Positions 25,955 to 34,934 of a stretch of DNA of 52,438 bases are shown here, in pieces; the first letter of the stretch is position 1; each line of letters opens with the position of its first letter. Under the pieces are notes generated by a model. It was not told the DNA's origin, did not search any database, and worked only from the letters and a program-made list of their open reading frames with translations. The stretch comes from JABCPE02 sp963506915 (GTDB lineage: Bacteria > Bacteroidota > Bacteroidia > Flavobacteriales > Weeksellaceae): assembly GCA_963506915.1 (NCBI GenBank), contig CAUORE010000012.1, positions 1 to 52,438 of the forward strand, given 5' to 3'. A program made the position numbers and the translations under genes.

Positions 25955-26623
25955 ATGATAAAAGCAAAAAACATTCATAAATCTTATGGAGAGCTGGAAG
26001 TTCTCAAAGGAGTAAATTTAGAAATTCACAAAGGCGAGATTGTCTCTATTGTAGGAGAATCTGGAGCAGGAAAATCCACACTTTTGCAGATTTTAGGGAC
26101 TTTGGACTTGCCTTCGGATATTCAAAAACACGAAACAGAAATCCTTCTTTTCGGAGAATCTTTCCTAAAAATGAATGACAAAGAATTATCAAAATTCCGA
26201 AACGAAAATATTGGTTTTGTTTTTCAGCACCATCAGCTTTTGCCAGAGTTTACGGCTTTAGAAAATGTGATGATGCCGATAAGAATCGCTGGAAAAAATG
26301 TAAAAGATTATAAAGAAAAAGCGATTCAACTTTTCGAAGACTTAAATGTAGTAGACCGCATCCATTACAAACCAAAAATGCTCTCTGGCGGTGAAGCGCA
26401 AAGGGTAGCCGTTATCCGTGCTTTGATAAATTCACCTAAAATTATTTTTGCTGATGAACCTACAGGAAACCTTGACTCCAAAAACGCGGATTCTCTGCAT
26501 CAGTTGTTTTTTGATTTGAGGGAAAAATACAATCAGACTTTTGTCATCATCACTCACAACCCGATATTGGCAGAAAGCACAGACAGAAAACTAACCATGA
26601 AAGATGGTTTGATTATAGACTAA
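25955..26623 (+). CDS. ABC transporter ATP-binding protein, LolD/MacB type
   Basis: A 222-residue ABC ATPase of the LolD/FtsE/MacB class. It has a Walker A loop (GESGAGKST, about 36-44), the Q-loop (FVFQHHQLLPEFTALENVMMP), the signature LSGGEAQRVAV near 137 and Walker B IIFADEPTGNLDS near 157. LolD, with LolC/E, releases lipoproteins from the inner membrane; no permease gene is adjacent, which is common for flavobacterial lolD. I chose the ATG at 25955 (MIKAKNIHKSYG); an in-frame ATG at 25940 would add five residues. A -7 box and a strong terminator flank it, so it is probably transcribed alone. Confidence 0.9.
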   Translation: MIKAKNIHKSYGELEVLKGVNLEIHKGEIVSIVGESGAGKSTLLQILGTLDLPSDIQKHETEILLFGESFLKMNDKELSKFRNENIGFVFQHHQLLPEFTALENVMMPIRIAGKNVKDYKEKAIQLFEDLNVVDRIHYKPKMLSGGEAQRVAVIRALINSPKIIFADEPTGNLDSKNADSLHQLFFDLREKYNQTFVIITHNPILAESTDRKLTMKDGLIID

Positions 26624-26630
26624 ATAGAAA

Positions 26631-26658
26631 AAAGAGTGAAATAATTCACTCTTTTTAT
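26631..26658. terminator. Bidirectional terminator
   Basis: A perfect 12-bp stem (AAAAAGAGTGAA / TTCACTCTTTTT) with a four-base loop between the convergent LolD-like gene and the secreted protein gene. T runs occur on both strands. The right arm overlaps the last codons of the minus-strand gene. Confidence 0.9.
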
Positions 26659-27272
26659 AATTTTATCTCTATCACCTGTCCGTCTTTTTTTATTTCTACA
26701 AATTTGCTTTCTCGGTGGGAGTCTTCATAATCGTAGAAAAATGTTTCATATATCGGTGTAGAATAGAGCGGAGTCCCATATACATTATACGCTGTGGATG
26801 TCCCTGTCTGTTTTTTATAACTTCCCACTGCTGTGAAATCCACTATCGTTTCTATATAATATTTTCCTACTTTCAGATTCTCAAATTTAAATCTTCCATA
26901 GTCATCTGTATAGGCTTCCCTTCTAACAGCAAACGCTTCTTTGGACATTAGAACCTGCTTTTTACTGCTTTCTATTTTTCTTCTAAGGTTATAAAACTCA
27001 GTAAAATACTCAGTAACAGGGAAAAGCATAATCACTGTATTTGGTCTGGCAACATGTTTTTTTCCCATCTTTGCTTTTACCATGCCCATTGTAAGCGGAA
27101 CATTTCTTTTCTCTCTTGTAAAAGCTACACCTTCTATGGTAGATTTGCCGTAGCCCAACTGAGATTCTGCTTGTTTTTTGTCAAAAAACACCTGCGGAAA
27201 ATAACTATCTTTCTGAGAAAACATCTCCCCTGCACACAAAAAAGAAATTATTACAATTAAACACTTTTTCAT
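26655..27272 (-). CDS. Secreted protein with a carboxypeptidase-regulatory-like fold
   Basis: A 205-residue protein with a signal peptide (KCLIVIISFLCAGEMFSQ). The segment AYTDDYGRFKFENLKVGKYYIETIVDF near 120-145 has the beta-sandwich pattern T-D--G-F-F--L--G-Y of CarboxypepD_reg-like domains, which often help fold or anchor surface proteins. The rest is not recognised; tyrosine-rich segments (YNVYGTPLYSTPIYETFFYDY) follow. Probably periplasmic or surface exposed. It stands alone between two terminator or promoter regions. Confidence 0.75.
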   Translation of the reverse strand: MKKCLIVIISFLCAGEMFSQKDSYFPQVFFDKKQAESQLGYGKSTIEGVAFTREKRNVPLTMGMVKAKMGKKHVARPNTVIMLFPVTEYFTEFYNLRRKIESSKKQVLMSKEAFAVRREAYTDDYGRFKFENLKVGKYYIETIVDFTAVGSYKKQTGTSTAYNVYGTPLYSTPIYETFFYDYEDSHRESKFVEIKKDGQVIEIKL

Positions 27273-27377
27273 ATTTTTTAATTCATTAAATTTGCAATGT
27301 TTTGATTATCCTTCATAAAAAAGACTAACAAAATTAATAAAAATATTATTTACACAGCTAAAATTGACTTTAAAATT

Positions 27378-28007
27378 ATGAAAAGATTATTGTTTATAGG
27401 CTTGGTTTTTTCAGCTAATTTATTATTTGCACAAAAACCTTGTGGCTTCAAAGATGGGCAGCAAGAGGGACTTTGCAAACAGTTTTATGACAATGGAAAT
27501 ACCAAAGAAGCCTGCTACTGGAAAAAAGGAAAACTAGATGGACAGGCCATTTTCTATTATGAAAACGGAACAAAGAGCGCCGAAGGATATTTTAAAAAAG
27601 GGTTTAAAGTAAAAACTTGGACTTATTATTCTAAAAATGGTAAAATCAGCGGAAAGGAAAATTATGTTTATCGCGACCATATGAGCGTTTTGGAGGGAGA
27701 ATACATCACCTACTTCCCAAATGGAAATGTAGAAATGAAAATAAACTATAAAGATGGCAAAATGCATGGAGACTATCATTCTTATTATGAAAATGGAACG
27801 ATACAGAGTAAGGCCAAACTCAATAACAATGCTACCGATTCTTTTGAGATATTTTATCCAAACGGAAATATAAACGCAAAAGGCCCTACGGATGCTAATT
27901 TCAAAAAAATAGGTGACTGGATATATTATTCCAAGGATGGAACGCCCGAAAAGATAGTTACCTTCAAAAACGGAAATAAAGTATCCGAAAAAAAATACAA
28001 AAAATAA
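27378..28007 (+). CDS. Secreted YwqK/MORN-repeat protein
   Basis: A 209-residue protein with a signal peptide (RLLFIGLVFSANLLFAQ). It is built of about six repeats of the pattern fYeNG..k..g.yk.Gk..G.w.yY..nG, for example QFYDNGNTKEACYWKKGKLDG and YFPNGNVEMKINYKDGKMHG. This pattern belongs to the YwqK/MORN-2 family, once described as an antitoxin component, but in Bacteroidota such secreted proteins are common and usually lack a toxin partner. None is adjacent here. The function is unknown. Confidence 0.85.
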   Translation: MKRLLFIGLVFSANLLFAQKPCGFKDGQQEGLCKQFYDNGNTKEACYWKKGKLDGQAIFYYENGTKSAEGYFKKGFKVKTWTYYSKNGKISGKENYVYRDHMSVLEGEYITYFPNGNVEMKINYKDGKMHGDYHSYYENGTIQSKAKLNNNATDSFEIFYPNGNINAKGPTDANFKKIGDWIYYSKDGTPEKIVTFKNGNKVSEKKYKK

Positions 28008-28030
28008 AAGGAGACCTCAAATCTCCTTTT
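28006..28030. terminator. Bidirectional terminator
   Basis: AAAAGGAGA and TCTCCTTTT form a 9-bp stem with a seven-base loop between the convergent YwqK-like and PAP2 genes. A long T run follows on the plus strand and the matching A-run serves the minus strand. Confidence 0.85.
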
Positions 28031-28580
28031 TTTTATGACTAATTTTTCTAAAAGCATACACACCAACCTTGCCAATGACTATTCCCATAAAAGTTCCCAT
28101 CAGAACATCCAAAGGAAAATGAACCCCAAGATAAATCCTGCTATAGCTCACTACCCCAGCCCAAACAAATAAAAACACTGGCAACAATCTATATCTGTGC
28201 CCTAATAATGGACTTAGAAAACTCGCTAAAAGAAAGGTATTCGATGCATGGCTGGAATAAAATCCATAGCGTCCTCCACATTCTACAATTCTCATATACG
28301 GCTGTAATTCAGCATCATGGCAGGGTCTCAGCCTTTCCAAACCATATTTAAAAACATTGGCTATTTGGTCTGAAACAGCCACCGAAACGGCTAATACTAA
28401 AATGATATAAATCAGCTCTTTACGAGAATAATTACGATACAAAAGATACAGCAGCCCAGCATAAAGCGGAATCCAAGACCATTTTCCAGAAACAAACTTC
28501 CAAAAGGCATCAAATTCTGCACTTCCTAAATTATTCAAATACAGAAAAATCTCCTTATCCTGCGATATTACCTCTATCAT
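28017..28580 (-). CDS. PAP2-family phosphatase
   Basis: A 187-residue membrane phosphatase of the PAP2/undecaprenyl-pyrophosphatase (PgpB/YbjG) type. The three-part active site is complete: KYGLERLRPCHD near 90-101, YGFYSSHASNTF near 118-129 with catalytic His, and SYSRIYLGVHFPLDVLMG near 159-176. About five transmembrane segments surround it. It probably dephosphorylates a lipid pyrophosphate or phosphate at the periplasmic face. It starts directly after the tatA-like gene (no gap), so the two are co-transcribed. Confidence 0.92.
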   Translation of the reverse strand: MIEVISQDKEIFLYLNNLGSAEFDAFWKFVSGKWSWIPLYAGLLYLLYRNYSRKELIYIILVLAVSVAVSDQIANVFKYGLERLRPCHDAELQPYMRIVECGGRYGFYSSHASNTFLLASFLSPLLGHRYRLLPVFLFVWAGVVSYSRIYLGVHFPLDVLMGTFMGIVIGKVGVYAFRKISHKKKEI

Positions 28581-28838
28581 CTATTTCGTTTTTTTATCTT
28601 CTTCCTGCATCAGATTGGCCGCCTCCTGCTTTACTTTGTCTATTTCATTTTTTATTTCAGAGACAGGGTTGTCTTCTGCTTCCTTCATGATTTCCTGCTT
28701 GATATCATCCACTGCTCCACGCATTTTTCTCAGCCCCTGCCCTAGTTCACGAGCTATCTGAGGAATTTTCTTCGGTCCAAAAAATATCATAATGACCAAA
28801 AAAATCACGAAAATCTCTCCAAAACTTAAATCTCCCAT
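28581..28838 (-). CDS. Twin-arginine translocase subunit TatA/TatE family
   Basis: An 85-residue protein with one N-terminal hydrophobic segment (SFGEIFVIFLVIMIFFG), the FGPKKIPQIARELGQGLR hinge and amphipathic helix typical of TatA, and a charged C-terminal tail. TatA forms the pore part of the twin-arginine export system. The phenylalanine-glycine at the hinge and the short length favour TatA over TatB. No tatC is adjacent. Confidence 0.9.
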   Translation of the reverse strand: MGDLSFGEIFVIFLVIMIFFGPKKIPQIARELGQGLRKMRGAVDDIKQEIMKEAEDNPVSEIKNEIDKVKQEAANLMQEEDKKTK

Positions 28839-29007
28839 AATTTTTTATTTTTAGCCACTCACTTGTAAAACTACATCCCCACTTGAGAGCTATTCATTTT
28901 TGTTTATTTCTTTTTTGTGTTTCTACCTATTCGCTGAATAATAATCTTTACAATGATATTTTTTATTATGATTTTAAAAAGAATTTCTATTTTGATAAGA
29001 GAACCTA

Positions 29008-30075
29008 TTAATATTGATTTAAAGCTCTTACTAAACTTCTCCCTATTGCATATGCTAAATTAACTGGTACTGCATTTCCAATTTGTTTATATTGATTGGT
29101 AATAGAACCTTGAAACATCCAATCATCAGGAAAAGTTTGGATACGAGCATATTCTCTAATAGTTAAAGGTCTATCTTCATCTGGATGACATCTTTCAGTT
29201 TGACTCTGAGCAGGTGAACAAGTAAGTGTAAGACTAGGTTCATTCCAACTTAATCTTCTAGCCATTCCTGTTTTTCCTCCTCCCAAAAAATAGCTTCCTT
29301 TCATATAATCTCTAGCTACATCATCTGGTAAATCTCTCCAACAACCACCAGGAGGAACCATACTTAATACCTTCCTTTTATGTTCTGGATATTTTTGTCC
29401 TTCTGAATCAGGAACATCAGTCTCATAAAGAACTCCTGATTTCAAAGCGTCTTTCATTGTCATATCTCTATGGTATGGCAAAGGGAACTCAAATCGAATT
29501 TTATCCATTAAATCATTTCTTATCCCTATTATAATTACTCTCTCTCTTTTTTGGGGAACTTGATATCTTACAGCATGTAATACTTTAGGAGGCATTAAAG
29601 TGTACCCTATTTTTTTTAATGTTTTCTGTATTGTATCAATTGTTCTTCCTTTATCGTGGTTAAGTATACCTCGAACATTTTCACCTAAAATCATTTTAGG
29701 TCGAACCTCTTCAATTGCTCGTGCAAATTGAAAAAACATTGTTCCTCGAATATCATTAAATCCTGCCCCTTTACCTGCATAAGAAAAAGCTTGACAGGGA
29801 AAACCACCTGATAATAAGTCAATTTCGTCTTTGTATTCAGAAAAATTTATATTACATATATCATCTTCTAACACATTCCAATTAGGTCTATTAAATCTTA
29901 ATGTCTCACAGGCATATTTATCCTTTTCATTCAATAGAATAGTATTAAATCCTGCTTTCTCCAACCCCAAAGCTAACCCTCCTGCACCAGCAAAAAGTTC
30001 TATACTTTTTAGATTTCTTTTTGGCGTTACAAGTAATTCTTCTTCCCAATTAGATTGACTAAATAAATCTATCAT
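29008..30075 (-). CDS. C5-cytosine DNA methyltransferase of an Eco47II/Sau96I-type system
   Basis: A 355-residue C5-methyltransferase. Motif I is SIELFAGAGGLALGLEKAGF (about 24-43), motif IV GGFPCQAFSYAGKG with the nucleophile Cys94, motif VI ILGENVRG, motif VIII QVPQKRERVIIIG, and motif X YKQIGNAVPVNLA. It should protect the host from the neighbouring endonuclease, predicted site GGNCC. I chose the ATG at 30075, which leaves a five-base gap after the endonuclease stop; a TTG at 30084 would overlap it. The sequence is notably AT-rich. Confidence 0.92.
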   Translation of the reverse strand: MIDLFSQSNWEEELLVTPKRNLKSIELFAGAGGLALGLEKAGFNTILLNEKDKYACETLRFNRPNWNVLEDDICNINFSEYKDEIDLLSGGFPCQAFSYAGKGAGFNDIRGTMFFQFARAIEEVRPKMILGENVRGILNHDKGRTIDTIQKTLKKIGYTLMPPKVLHAVRYQVPQKRERVIIIGIRNDLMDKIRFEFPLPYHRDMTMKDALKSGVLYETDVPDSEGQKYPEHKRKVLSMVPPGGCWRDLPDDVARDYMKGSYFLGGGKTGMARRLSWNEPSLTLTCSPAQSQTERCHPDEDRPLTIREYARIQTFPDDWMFQGSITNQYKQIGNAVPVNLAYAIGRSLVRALNQY

Positions 30076-30080
30076 TTTTC

Positions 30081-30866
30081 TCAAAAATTCAAAATAAAAT
30101 CCTCAAATCCTTGATATTTTTTAAAAGTAACTATATATAATTTTTGTAGAATATTCTCCACTCCATCATTTTTCAAATCAGCAATAACATTATTTTCAAT
30201 TATTTGGTTTTTATTTTCTTTTAAAACATCTCTAATAACAATAGGCAGTATCCCACATAATTCTGAAAAAGAATTTTGTTTTCCAGTAACAATCTCATAA
30301 AATTTATCAATTGATACTCTACGAATAGATGGATTTTTTACTTTTTGTTTATCCAAACTACAAACCCATTCTATATCTTGACTTGTTTTAGCAATAACTT
30401 CTACGAGAAGACAAGTAGCATTACGATTTTTTAAAATTTTATCCTGCATCCTCATATAAGTCTTAGCAGAAGAAGAACTATTCATAGTATTGTGTTTATT
30501 TTTCATCTCTACAAAAATATTTAGCTCTTCATTTTCTATATCAAATCCTTCTTTTGGAACTTTCCATCCCTTATTTTTTCCTATATACTTAAAAATATTT
30601 TGATGAAAATACCCAATATGATTTGTATTAGATTTATCTATTTGTCTTATCACTTCATTTTCTAAAATTCTTTCTAAACTTTCATTAGAAAATCCTCCCT
30701 CATAAACAGCAGAATCAAAAGTTAATTTAATAGGGTCTAGAATATTTTCATTTAATTTCTTAAAATCAATCTTAAAACGATATTTTCTTACCGTTTCCTC
30801 TATATGTTTAAACAAATCCTCATCACTAATAAATTCCAATCCGTACTTTGTCATTTTATTAAACAT
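30081..30866 (-). CDS. Eco47II-family type II restriction endonuclease
   Basis: Resembles the Eco47II/Sau96I endonuclease family (recognition GGNCC). The core is EGFDIENEELNIFVEMKNKHNTMNSSSSAKTY split as FDIENEELNIFVEMKNKHN, a D-(x)n-ExK nuclease motif near residues 123-143, with the conserved NSSSSAKTYMRMQDKIL helix after it. The 261-residue length is slightly longer than typical members. An in-frame ATG at 30854 is an alternative start. It lies eight bases after the valS stop and directly before the methyltransferase gene. Base composition is clearly more AT-rich than valS, which suggests acquisition by transfer. Confidence 0.85.
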   Translation of the reverse strand: MFNKMTKYGLEFISDEDLFKHIEETVRKYRFKIDFKKLNENILDPIKLTFDSAVYEGGFSNESLERILENEVIRQIDKSNTNHIGYFHQNIFKYIGKNKGWKVPKEGFDIENEELNIFVEMKNKHNTMNSSSSAKTYMRMQDKILKNRNATCLLVEVIAKTSQDIEWVCSLDKQKVKNPSIRRVSIDKFYEIVTGKQNSFSELCGILPIVIRDVLKENKNQIIENNVIADLKNDGVENILQKLYIVTFKKYQGFEDFILNF

Positions 30867-30874
30867 TTTTTATT

Positions 30875-33484
30875 TTACAATCCCTTCAATTTCTCTTCTA
30901 AAATCGCAATTTTCTCCAGCGTGTCTTTTTGTTTTTTACGCTCGGTTTCTACAATTTCGGGCTTGGCGTTGGCTACGAATTTTTCATTGCTCAGTTTTTT
31001 CTCCACCGAAACCAAAAAGCCTTTTAGGTAAGCCAATTCTTCCTCGGTTTTCTTTTTTTCTTCGCCTAAATCTAGATTTTCGCTCAGCGGAACAGAGATT
31101 TCCATCGCTCCCACTAGGAAAGTGAAACTCGGCTTATCCGTTTTCTCGGAATAATGAATTTCAGAGATGTTCGCCAGTTTTCTGATTACATTTTCATTCG
31201 CAAAAGAGCTTTCGCTGGTGAATAATTCCACTTCTTCTTTTGGCGAAATTCCTTTGCTCTGGCGGTAATTTCTCACACCTGAGATGATTTCTTTCGCTGT
31301 ATCAAATGCTGAGATGATGTTTTCATCAAAACTTTCTGCATTTTTCTGCTGCGCGATAACCAGCGCTTCCGATGTGTTTCGCTCCGCGATATGCTGATAA
31401 AGCTCCTCCGTGAGGAACGGCATAAACGGATGAAGAAGTCTCATCAGCTCCTCAAAGAACTTGATAGTCTGGTCATAAACCTCCTGAGAAATACTTTCCC
31501 CGAAATTAGGTTTTACCGCTTCCAAATACCATGAACAGAAATCATCCCAAATCAATTTGTAAAGCAAATGCAGCGCATCTGAAATTCGGAATTTCTCAAA
31601 CTGGTCGTTGATTTCGCTGATGGTTTTATTCATCTGATTTTCAAACCAAACGATTGTTTGTTTTTCAGCCTCACCTGCTGGTTTTGCTTCTTTTGTCCAG
31701 CTCTGTGTCAGCTTAAATGCATTGTATATTTTCGTTGCAAAGTTTCTTCCTTGCAGCATCAAATCCTCATCAAAAAGAAGGTCGTTTCCAGCCGCAGAAC
31801 TCAGCAAAATCCCCACTCTCACGCTGTCCGCGCCATATTTGTCAATCAATTCCAATGGGTCTGGTGAATTTCCCAGAGATTTGGACATTTTTCTTCTTTG
31901 TTTATCCCTTACAATCCCTGTGAAATAAACATTTTTAAACGGAACTTTTCCTCTCCATTCCAGCCCTGCCATTATCATACGAGCCACCCAGAAGAAAATA
32001 ATATCTGGCCCTGTAACCAAATCTGCCGTTGGGTAATAATAGTTAATATCCTTATTTTCAGGGTCTAAAAGTCCATCAAAAACAGACATCGGCCACAGCC
32101 AAGAAGAGAACCAAGTGTCCAGTGCATCTTCATCTTGGCGAAGGTCAACTATTTCTAAATTTGGATTTTTAGCTTTAGCTAATTTTAGGGCTTCATCTAT
32201 GTTTTCAGCCACTACAAAATCATTTTCGCCATCACCATAATAATACGCTGGAATGCGCTGTCCCCACCATAGCTGTCGCGAAATATTCCAGTCGCGGATG
32301 TTTTCCATCCAGTGTTTATAGGTGTTTTTGAACTTTTCGGGATGAAATTTTATTTCATCATTCATCACCACATCCAGAGCAGGTTTTGCGATTTCGGACA
32401 TTTTCAAAAACCACTGCTGTGATATTTTTGGTTCTATCACGGCTCCTGTTCTCTCGGAAGTTCCTACTTTATTTACATAATCTTCAGCTTTTAACAAAAG
32501 ATTTTTCTCTTCTAATTCTTTGGCAATGGCTTTTCTTACCTCAAAACGATTTTTCCCTGCATAATGCAGACCATGCTCGTTCAGGTTAGCATCATCATCC
32601 AAGACATCAAGCATCGGAAGGCTGTGCTTCTGTCCGATTTCATAGTCATTGACATCGTGAGCAGGAGTAATTTTCAAAGCACCTGTCCCAAATTCTATAT
32701 CTACATAATCATCCTCAATAATCGGAACGGCACGATTTACAATCGGAACAATGGCTTTTTTCCCTTTCAGATGAGCGTATCTCTCATCATTAGGATTGAT
32801 ACAAATCGCCACATCACCAAAAATAGTTTCTGGACGAGTGGTAGCCACGGTAAGAAACTCCTCTGAGCCTTCTATTTGGTATTTTAAGAAATATAATTTT
32901 CCGTTTTGCTCCTTGAAAATCACTTCTTCATCGGAAATATTAGTTTTCGCCTCTGGATCCCAGTTTACCATTCTGTAACCACGGTAAATCAGCCCTTTGT
33001 TATACAAATCAACAAAAGATTTTATCACCTGCTGAGAGAGTTTGTCCTCCAAGGTGAAACGAGTTCTGTCCCAGTCGCAAGAGCAGCCCAGTTTTTTAAG
33101 CTGTTCAAGGATAGTTCCGCCATACTGATTAGTCCAGTCCCAAGCGTGTTTTAGGAATTCCTCACGGGTAATATCCGATTTGCTAACGCCCTGTTCTTTG
33201 AGCTTAGCCACTACTTTCGCCTCTGTAGCGATGGACGCATGGTCTGTCCCTGGCACCCAGCAGGCATTGAAGCCTTTCATTCTAGCTCTTCTTACCAAAA
33301 CATCCTGAATCGTGTTATTCAGCATGTGTCCCATGTGTAGAATCCCTGTAACATTGGGCGGCGGAATGACAATGGTGTAAGGCGGTTTGTCATTCGGTTC
33401 AGAGTGGAAAAATTTGTTTTCCAGCCAGTAGCTGTACCATTTTTGTTCCGTTTCTTGTGGATTGTATTTATCTGGAATTGCCAT
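30875..33484 (-). CDS. valS: Valyl-tRNA synthetase
   Basis: Charges tRNA-Val with valine; a class I synthetase with an editing domain. The 869-residue protein has the HIGH-type motif PPPNVTGILHMGHM near residue 40, the editing domain (ATTRPETIFGDVAIC near 218, HDVNDYEIG near 278) and the KMSKS loop RRKMSKSLGNSPDP near 530. A C-terminal coiled coil (EEKKKTEEELAYLKGFLVSVEKKL) ends with KLKGL. I chose the ATG at 33484, which gives MAIPDKYNPQ; an upstream ATG would add fourteen residues and overlap the -7 box at 33505-33512. Confidence 0.97.
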   Translation of the reverse strand: MAIPDKYNPQETEQKWYSYWLENKFFHSEPNDKPPYTIVIPPPNVTGILHMGHMLNNTIQDVLVRRARMKGFNACWVPGTDHASIATEAKVVAKLKEQGVSKSDITREEFLKHAWDWTNQYGGTILEQLKKLGCSCDWDRTRFTLEDKLSQQVIKSFVDLYNKGLIYRGYRMVNWDPEAKTNISDEEVIFKEQNGKLYFLKYQIEGSEEFLTVATTRPETIFGDVAICINPNDERYAHLKGKKAIVPIVNRAVPIIEDDYVDIEFGTGALKITPAHDVNDYEIGQKHSLPMLDVLDDDANLNEHGLHYAGKNRFEVRKAIAKELEEKNLLLKAEDYVNKVGTSERTGAVIEPKISQQWFLKMSEIAKPALDVVMNDEIKFHPEKFKNTYKHWMENIRDWNISRQLWWGQRIPAYYYGDGENDFVVAENIDEALKLAKAKNPNLEIVDLRQDEDALDTWFSSWLWPMSVFDGLLDPENKDINYYYPTADLVTGPDIIFFWVARMIMAGLEWRGKVPFKNVYFTGIVRDKQRRKMSKSLGNSPDPLELIDKYGADSVRVGILLSSAAGNDLLFDEDLMLQGRNFATKIYNAFKLTQSWTKEAKPAGEAEKQTIVWFENQMNKTISEINDQFEKFRISDALHLLYKLIWDDFCSWYLEAVKPNFGESISQEVYDQTIKFFEELMRLLHPFMPFLTEELYQHIAERNTSEALVIAQQKNAESFDENIISAFDTAKEIISGVRNYRQSKGISPKEEVELFTSESSFANENVIRKLANISEIHYSEKTDKPSFTFLVGAMEISVPLSENLDLGEEKKKTEEELAYLKGFLVSVEKKLSNEKFVANAKPEIVETERKKQKDTLEKIAILEEKLKGL

Positions 33485-33504
33485 TTTATTATTTTTTAGA
33501 TTTG

Positions 33505-33537
33505 CAAAAATAGGATAAAGCAACAAAATTATTGCAA
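33505..33537 (-). promoter_or_regulatory. Predicted promoter of valS
   Basis: On the minus strand a TTG (33535-33537) is followed after 22 bases by TATTTTTG (33505-33512), matching the Bacteroidota -33/-7 pattern, and the valS ATG follows 20 bases later. A second -7-like box (TAATTTTG) lies at 33524-33531. Confidence 0.5.
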
Positions 33538-33561
33538 TTTTTATTCAAAATTAACCAAAAT

Positions 33562-33592
33562 AAAAAAAACCATTCGGTGTGAATGGCTTTTT
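33562..33592 (-). terminator. Terminator after susD-like gene
   Basis: On the minus strand AAAAAGCCATTC, a five-base loop, and GAATGG followed by eight T residues. It separates the SusD-like gene from valS. Confidence 0.8.
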
Positions 33593-33596
33593 AGGT

Positions 33597-34913
33597 TTAT
33601 AAATTAGGATTTTTGAGTCTTGCTTCTCTTGGGAAAGGCAGCGTATAGCGGGCATCTCCAGAATTAAGCGTGTAAGTAGTTCCATCATAAACATGGATAA
33701 TGGAAGGCTGGGTCGTTCTTCTTAAATCAAACCAACGAAGCCCTTCAAATGAAGTCTCTCTCGCTCTTTCGTTCAGTAGTTCCGCATAATAAGCATTGCC
33801 AGAAAGCCCGTTAATAGTGGTTGTAAAATTCGCTAATCCTGTTGAATTATATCTCTTCGCTGCTAAAGCTAATAGAGTATTTTTAGAATCTGTTTCTCTT
33901 CCTAATCTTGCTAAAGCTTCGGCTTTTATGAGCATAATCTCTCCTACTCGGAAAGAAACTTTGAATTCATTAGAGCTGCTGAATTTTTTCGTTTTATAAT
34001 TCGTGCCGCTTGCTACGAAATATTGTGCAAACCGCAAATCATTAGTTCGGTTAAAAAGAGCAAGATGTTCATCACTTACCAGAGAAAAACGATTGGTCTC
34101 GCTGGTAACTCCTGCATCCAAATTCATGATAGATTCCACTGATTTATAGCTGCTTGGAAGAAATGTAAAAGCATTGAAATCCACCAATGTAGACTTCGCC
34201 GCAAGGACAGTTTCTGCTTCCGCCAAAGCATTAGCCCAATCCCTGCGATACTGATAAACACGAGCCTTCAAGGCGTGAGCAGCCACAGTAGTAAAGCGGT
34301 AATTGTAGCCTTCATCGAATTCATTTTTGTTAAGTAAAGTCAAAGCTGTATCAAGGTCAGAAAGAATCTGTCCATACACTTCGTCCAATGTCGCACGAGG
34401 AAAATTCCCCTCCAGCTGAGGGCTTGTTACCAACGGAACAGCTTTTACAGAACCATTACTACCCGTATAAACCGGAGCATAAAGGTTTATCAGCTCAAAA
34501 TAAGTATAAGCTCTCAATGCATAGGCTTCACCTAAAATCTGATTGATTTCCGCTGTGGAAGTATTGTATCTCAGCGTATTTTCTATAATATAATTGGAAT
34601 AGAAAATCGTCTGATAAAAACTAATGTACGGAAAATCCTTAGAACCAGGGAATGGAGAGGCTTCGCTCCAAGTGAAAATTGTCTTTAGACTTTCGTTGGT
34701 CGTTCCTGCTTTTACTTCATCGGTTTTAAGGTTCGCTAACGCTTTATGAGAAGGATAAATATTGTAAGCGCGAGTAAGAAGCGCACGGAAATCTTCCTCT
34801 GTCTGCGGGATAATTCTTCCCGTAGGAGTGATGTCCAAAAATCTTTCGCATGAAGTAAGCCCTGTAGATAGAACAGCGCCGATAAACAACGCTTTTATGA
34901 TATATTTTTTCAT
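33597..34913 (-). CDS. SusD/RagB-family nutrient-binding lipoprotein
   Basis: A 438-residue outer-membrane lipoprotein with signal peptide and lipobox (LSTGLTSCERFLDITP; Cys23), then the characteristic SusD start FLDITPTGRIIPQTEEDFRALLTRAY. TPR-like helices are seen around residues 130-230 (AYALRAYTYFELINLYAPVY, RVYQYRRDWANALAEAETV), and the C-terminus NERARETSFEGLRWFDLRRT is the SusD signature. SusD proteins cap a SusC porin and bind the nutrient. The gene lies 21 bases after the susC-like gene. Confidence 0.93.
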   Translation of the reverse strand: MKKYIIKALFIGAVLSTGLTSCERFLDITPTGRIIPQTEEDFRALLTRAYNIYPSHKALANLKTDEVKAGTTNESLKTIFTWSEASPFPGSKDFPYISFYQTIFYSNYIIENTLRYNTSTAEINQILGEAYALRAYTYFELINLYAPVYTGSNGSVKAVPLVTSPQLEGNFPRATLDEVYGQILSDLDTALTLLNKNEFDEGYNYRFTTVAAHALKARVYQYRRDWANALAEAETVLAAKSTLVDFNAFTFLPSSYKSVESIMNLDAGVTSETNRFSLVSDEHLALFNRTNDLRFAQYFVASGTNYKTKKFSSSNEFKVSFRVGEIMLIKAEALARLGRETDSKNTLLALAAKRYNSTGLANFTTTINGLSGNAYYAELLNERARETSFEGLRWFDLRRTTQPSIIHVYDGTTYTLNSGDARYTLPFPREARLKNPNL

Positions 34914-34934
34914 TATTATATAATTTATTGATTA

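Noticed and set aside
27378..28007. YwqK-like protein as the antitoxin of a toxin-antitoxin pair
   Set aside because: It has a signal peptide and no neighbouring toxin gene; the repeat pattern alone does not support antitoxin function.
30084..30866. Overlapping start of the methyltransferase with the endonuclease stop (TTG at 30084)
   Set aside because: An ATG at 30075 gives a normal N-terminus without needing a rare start codon and leaves a clean five-base gap.
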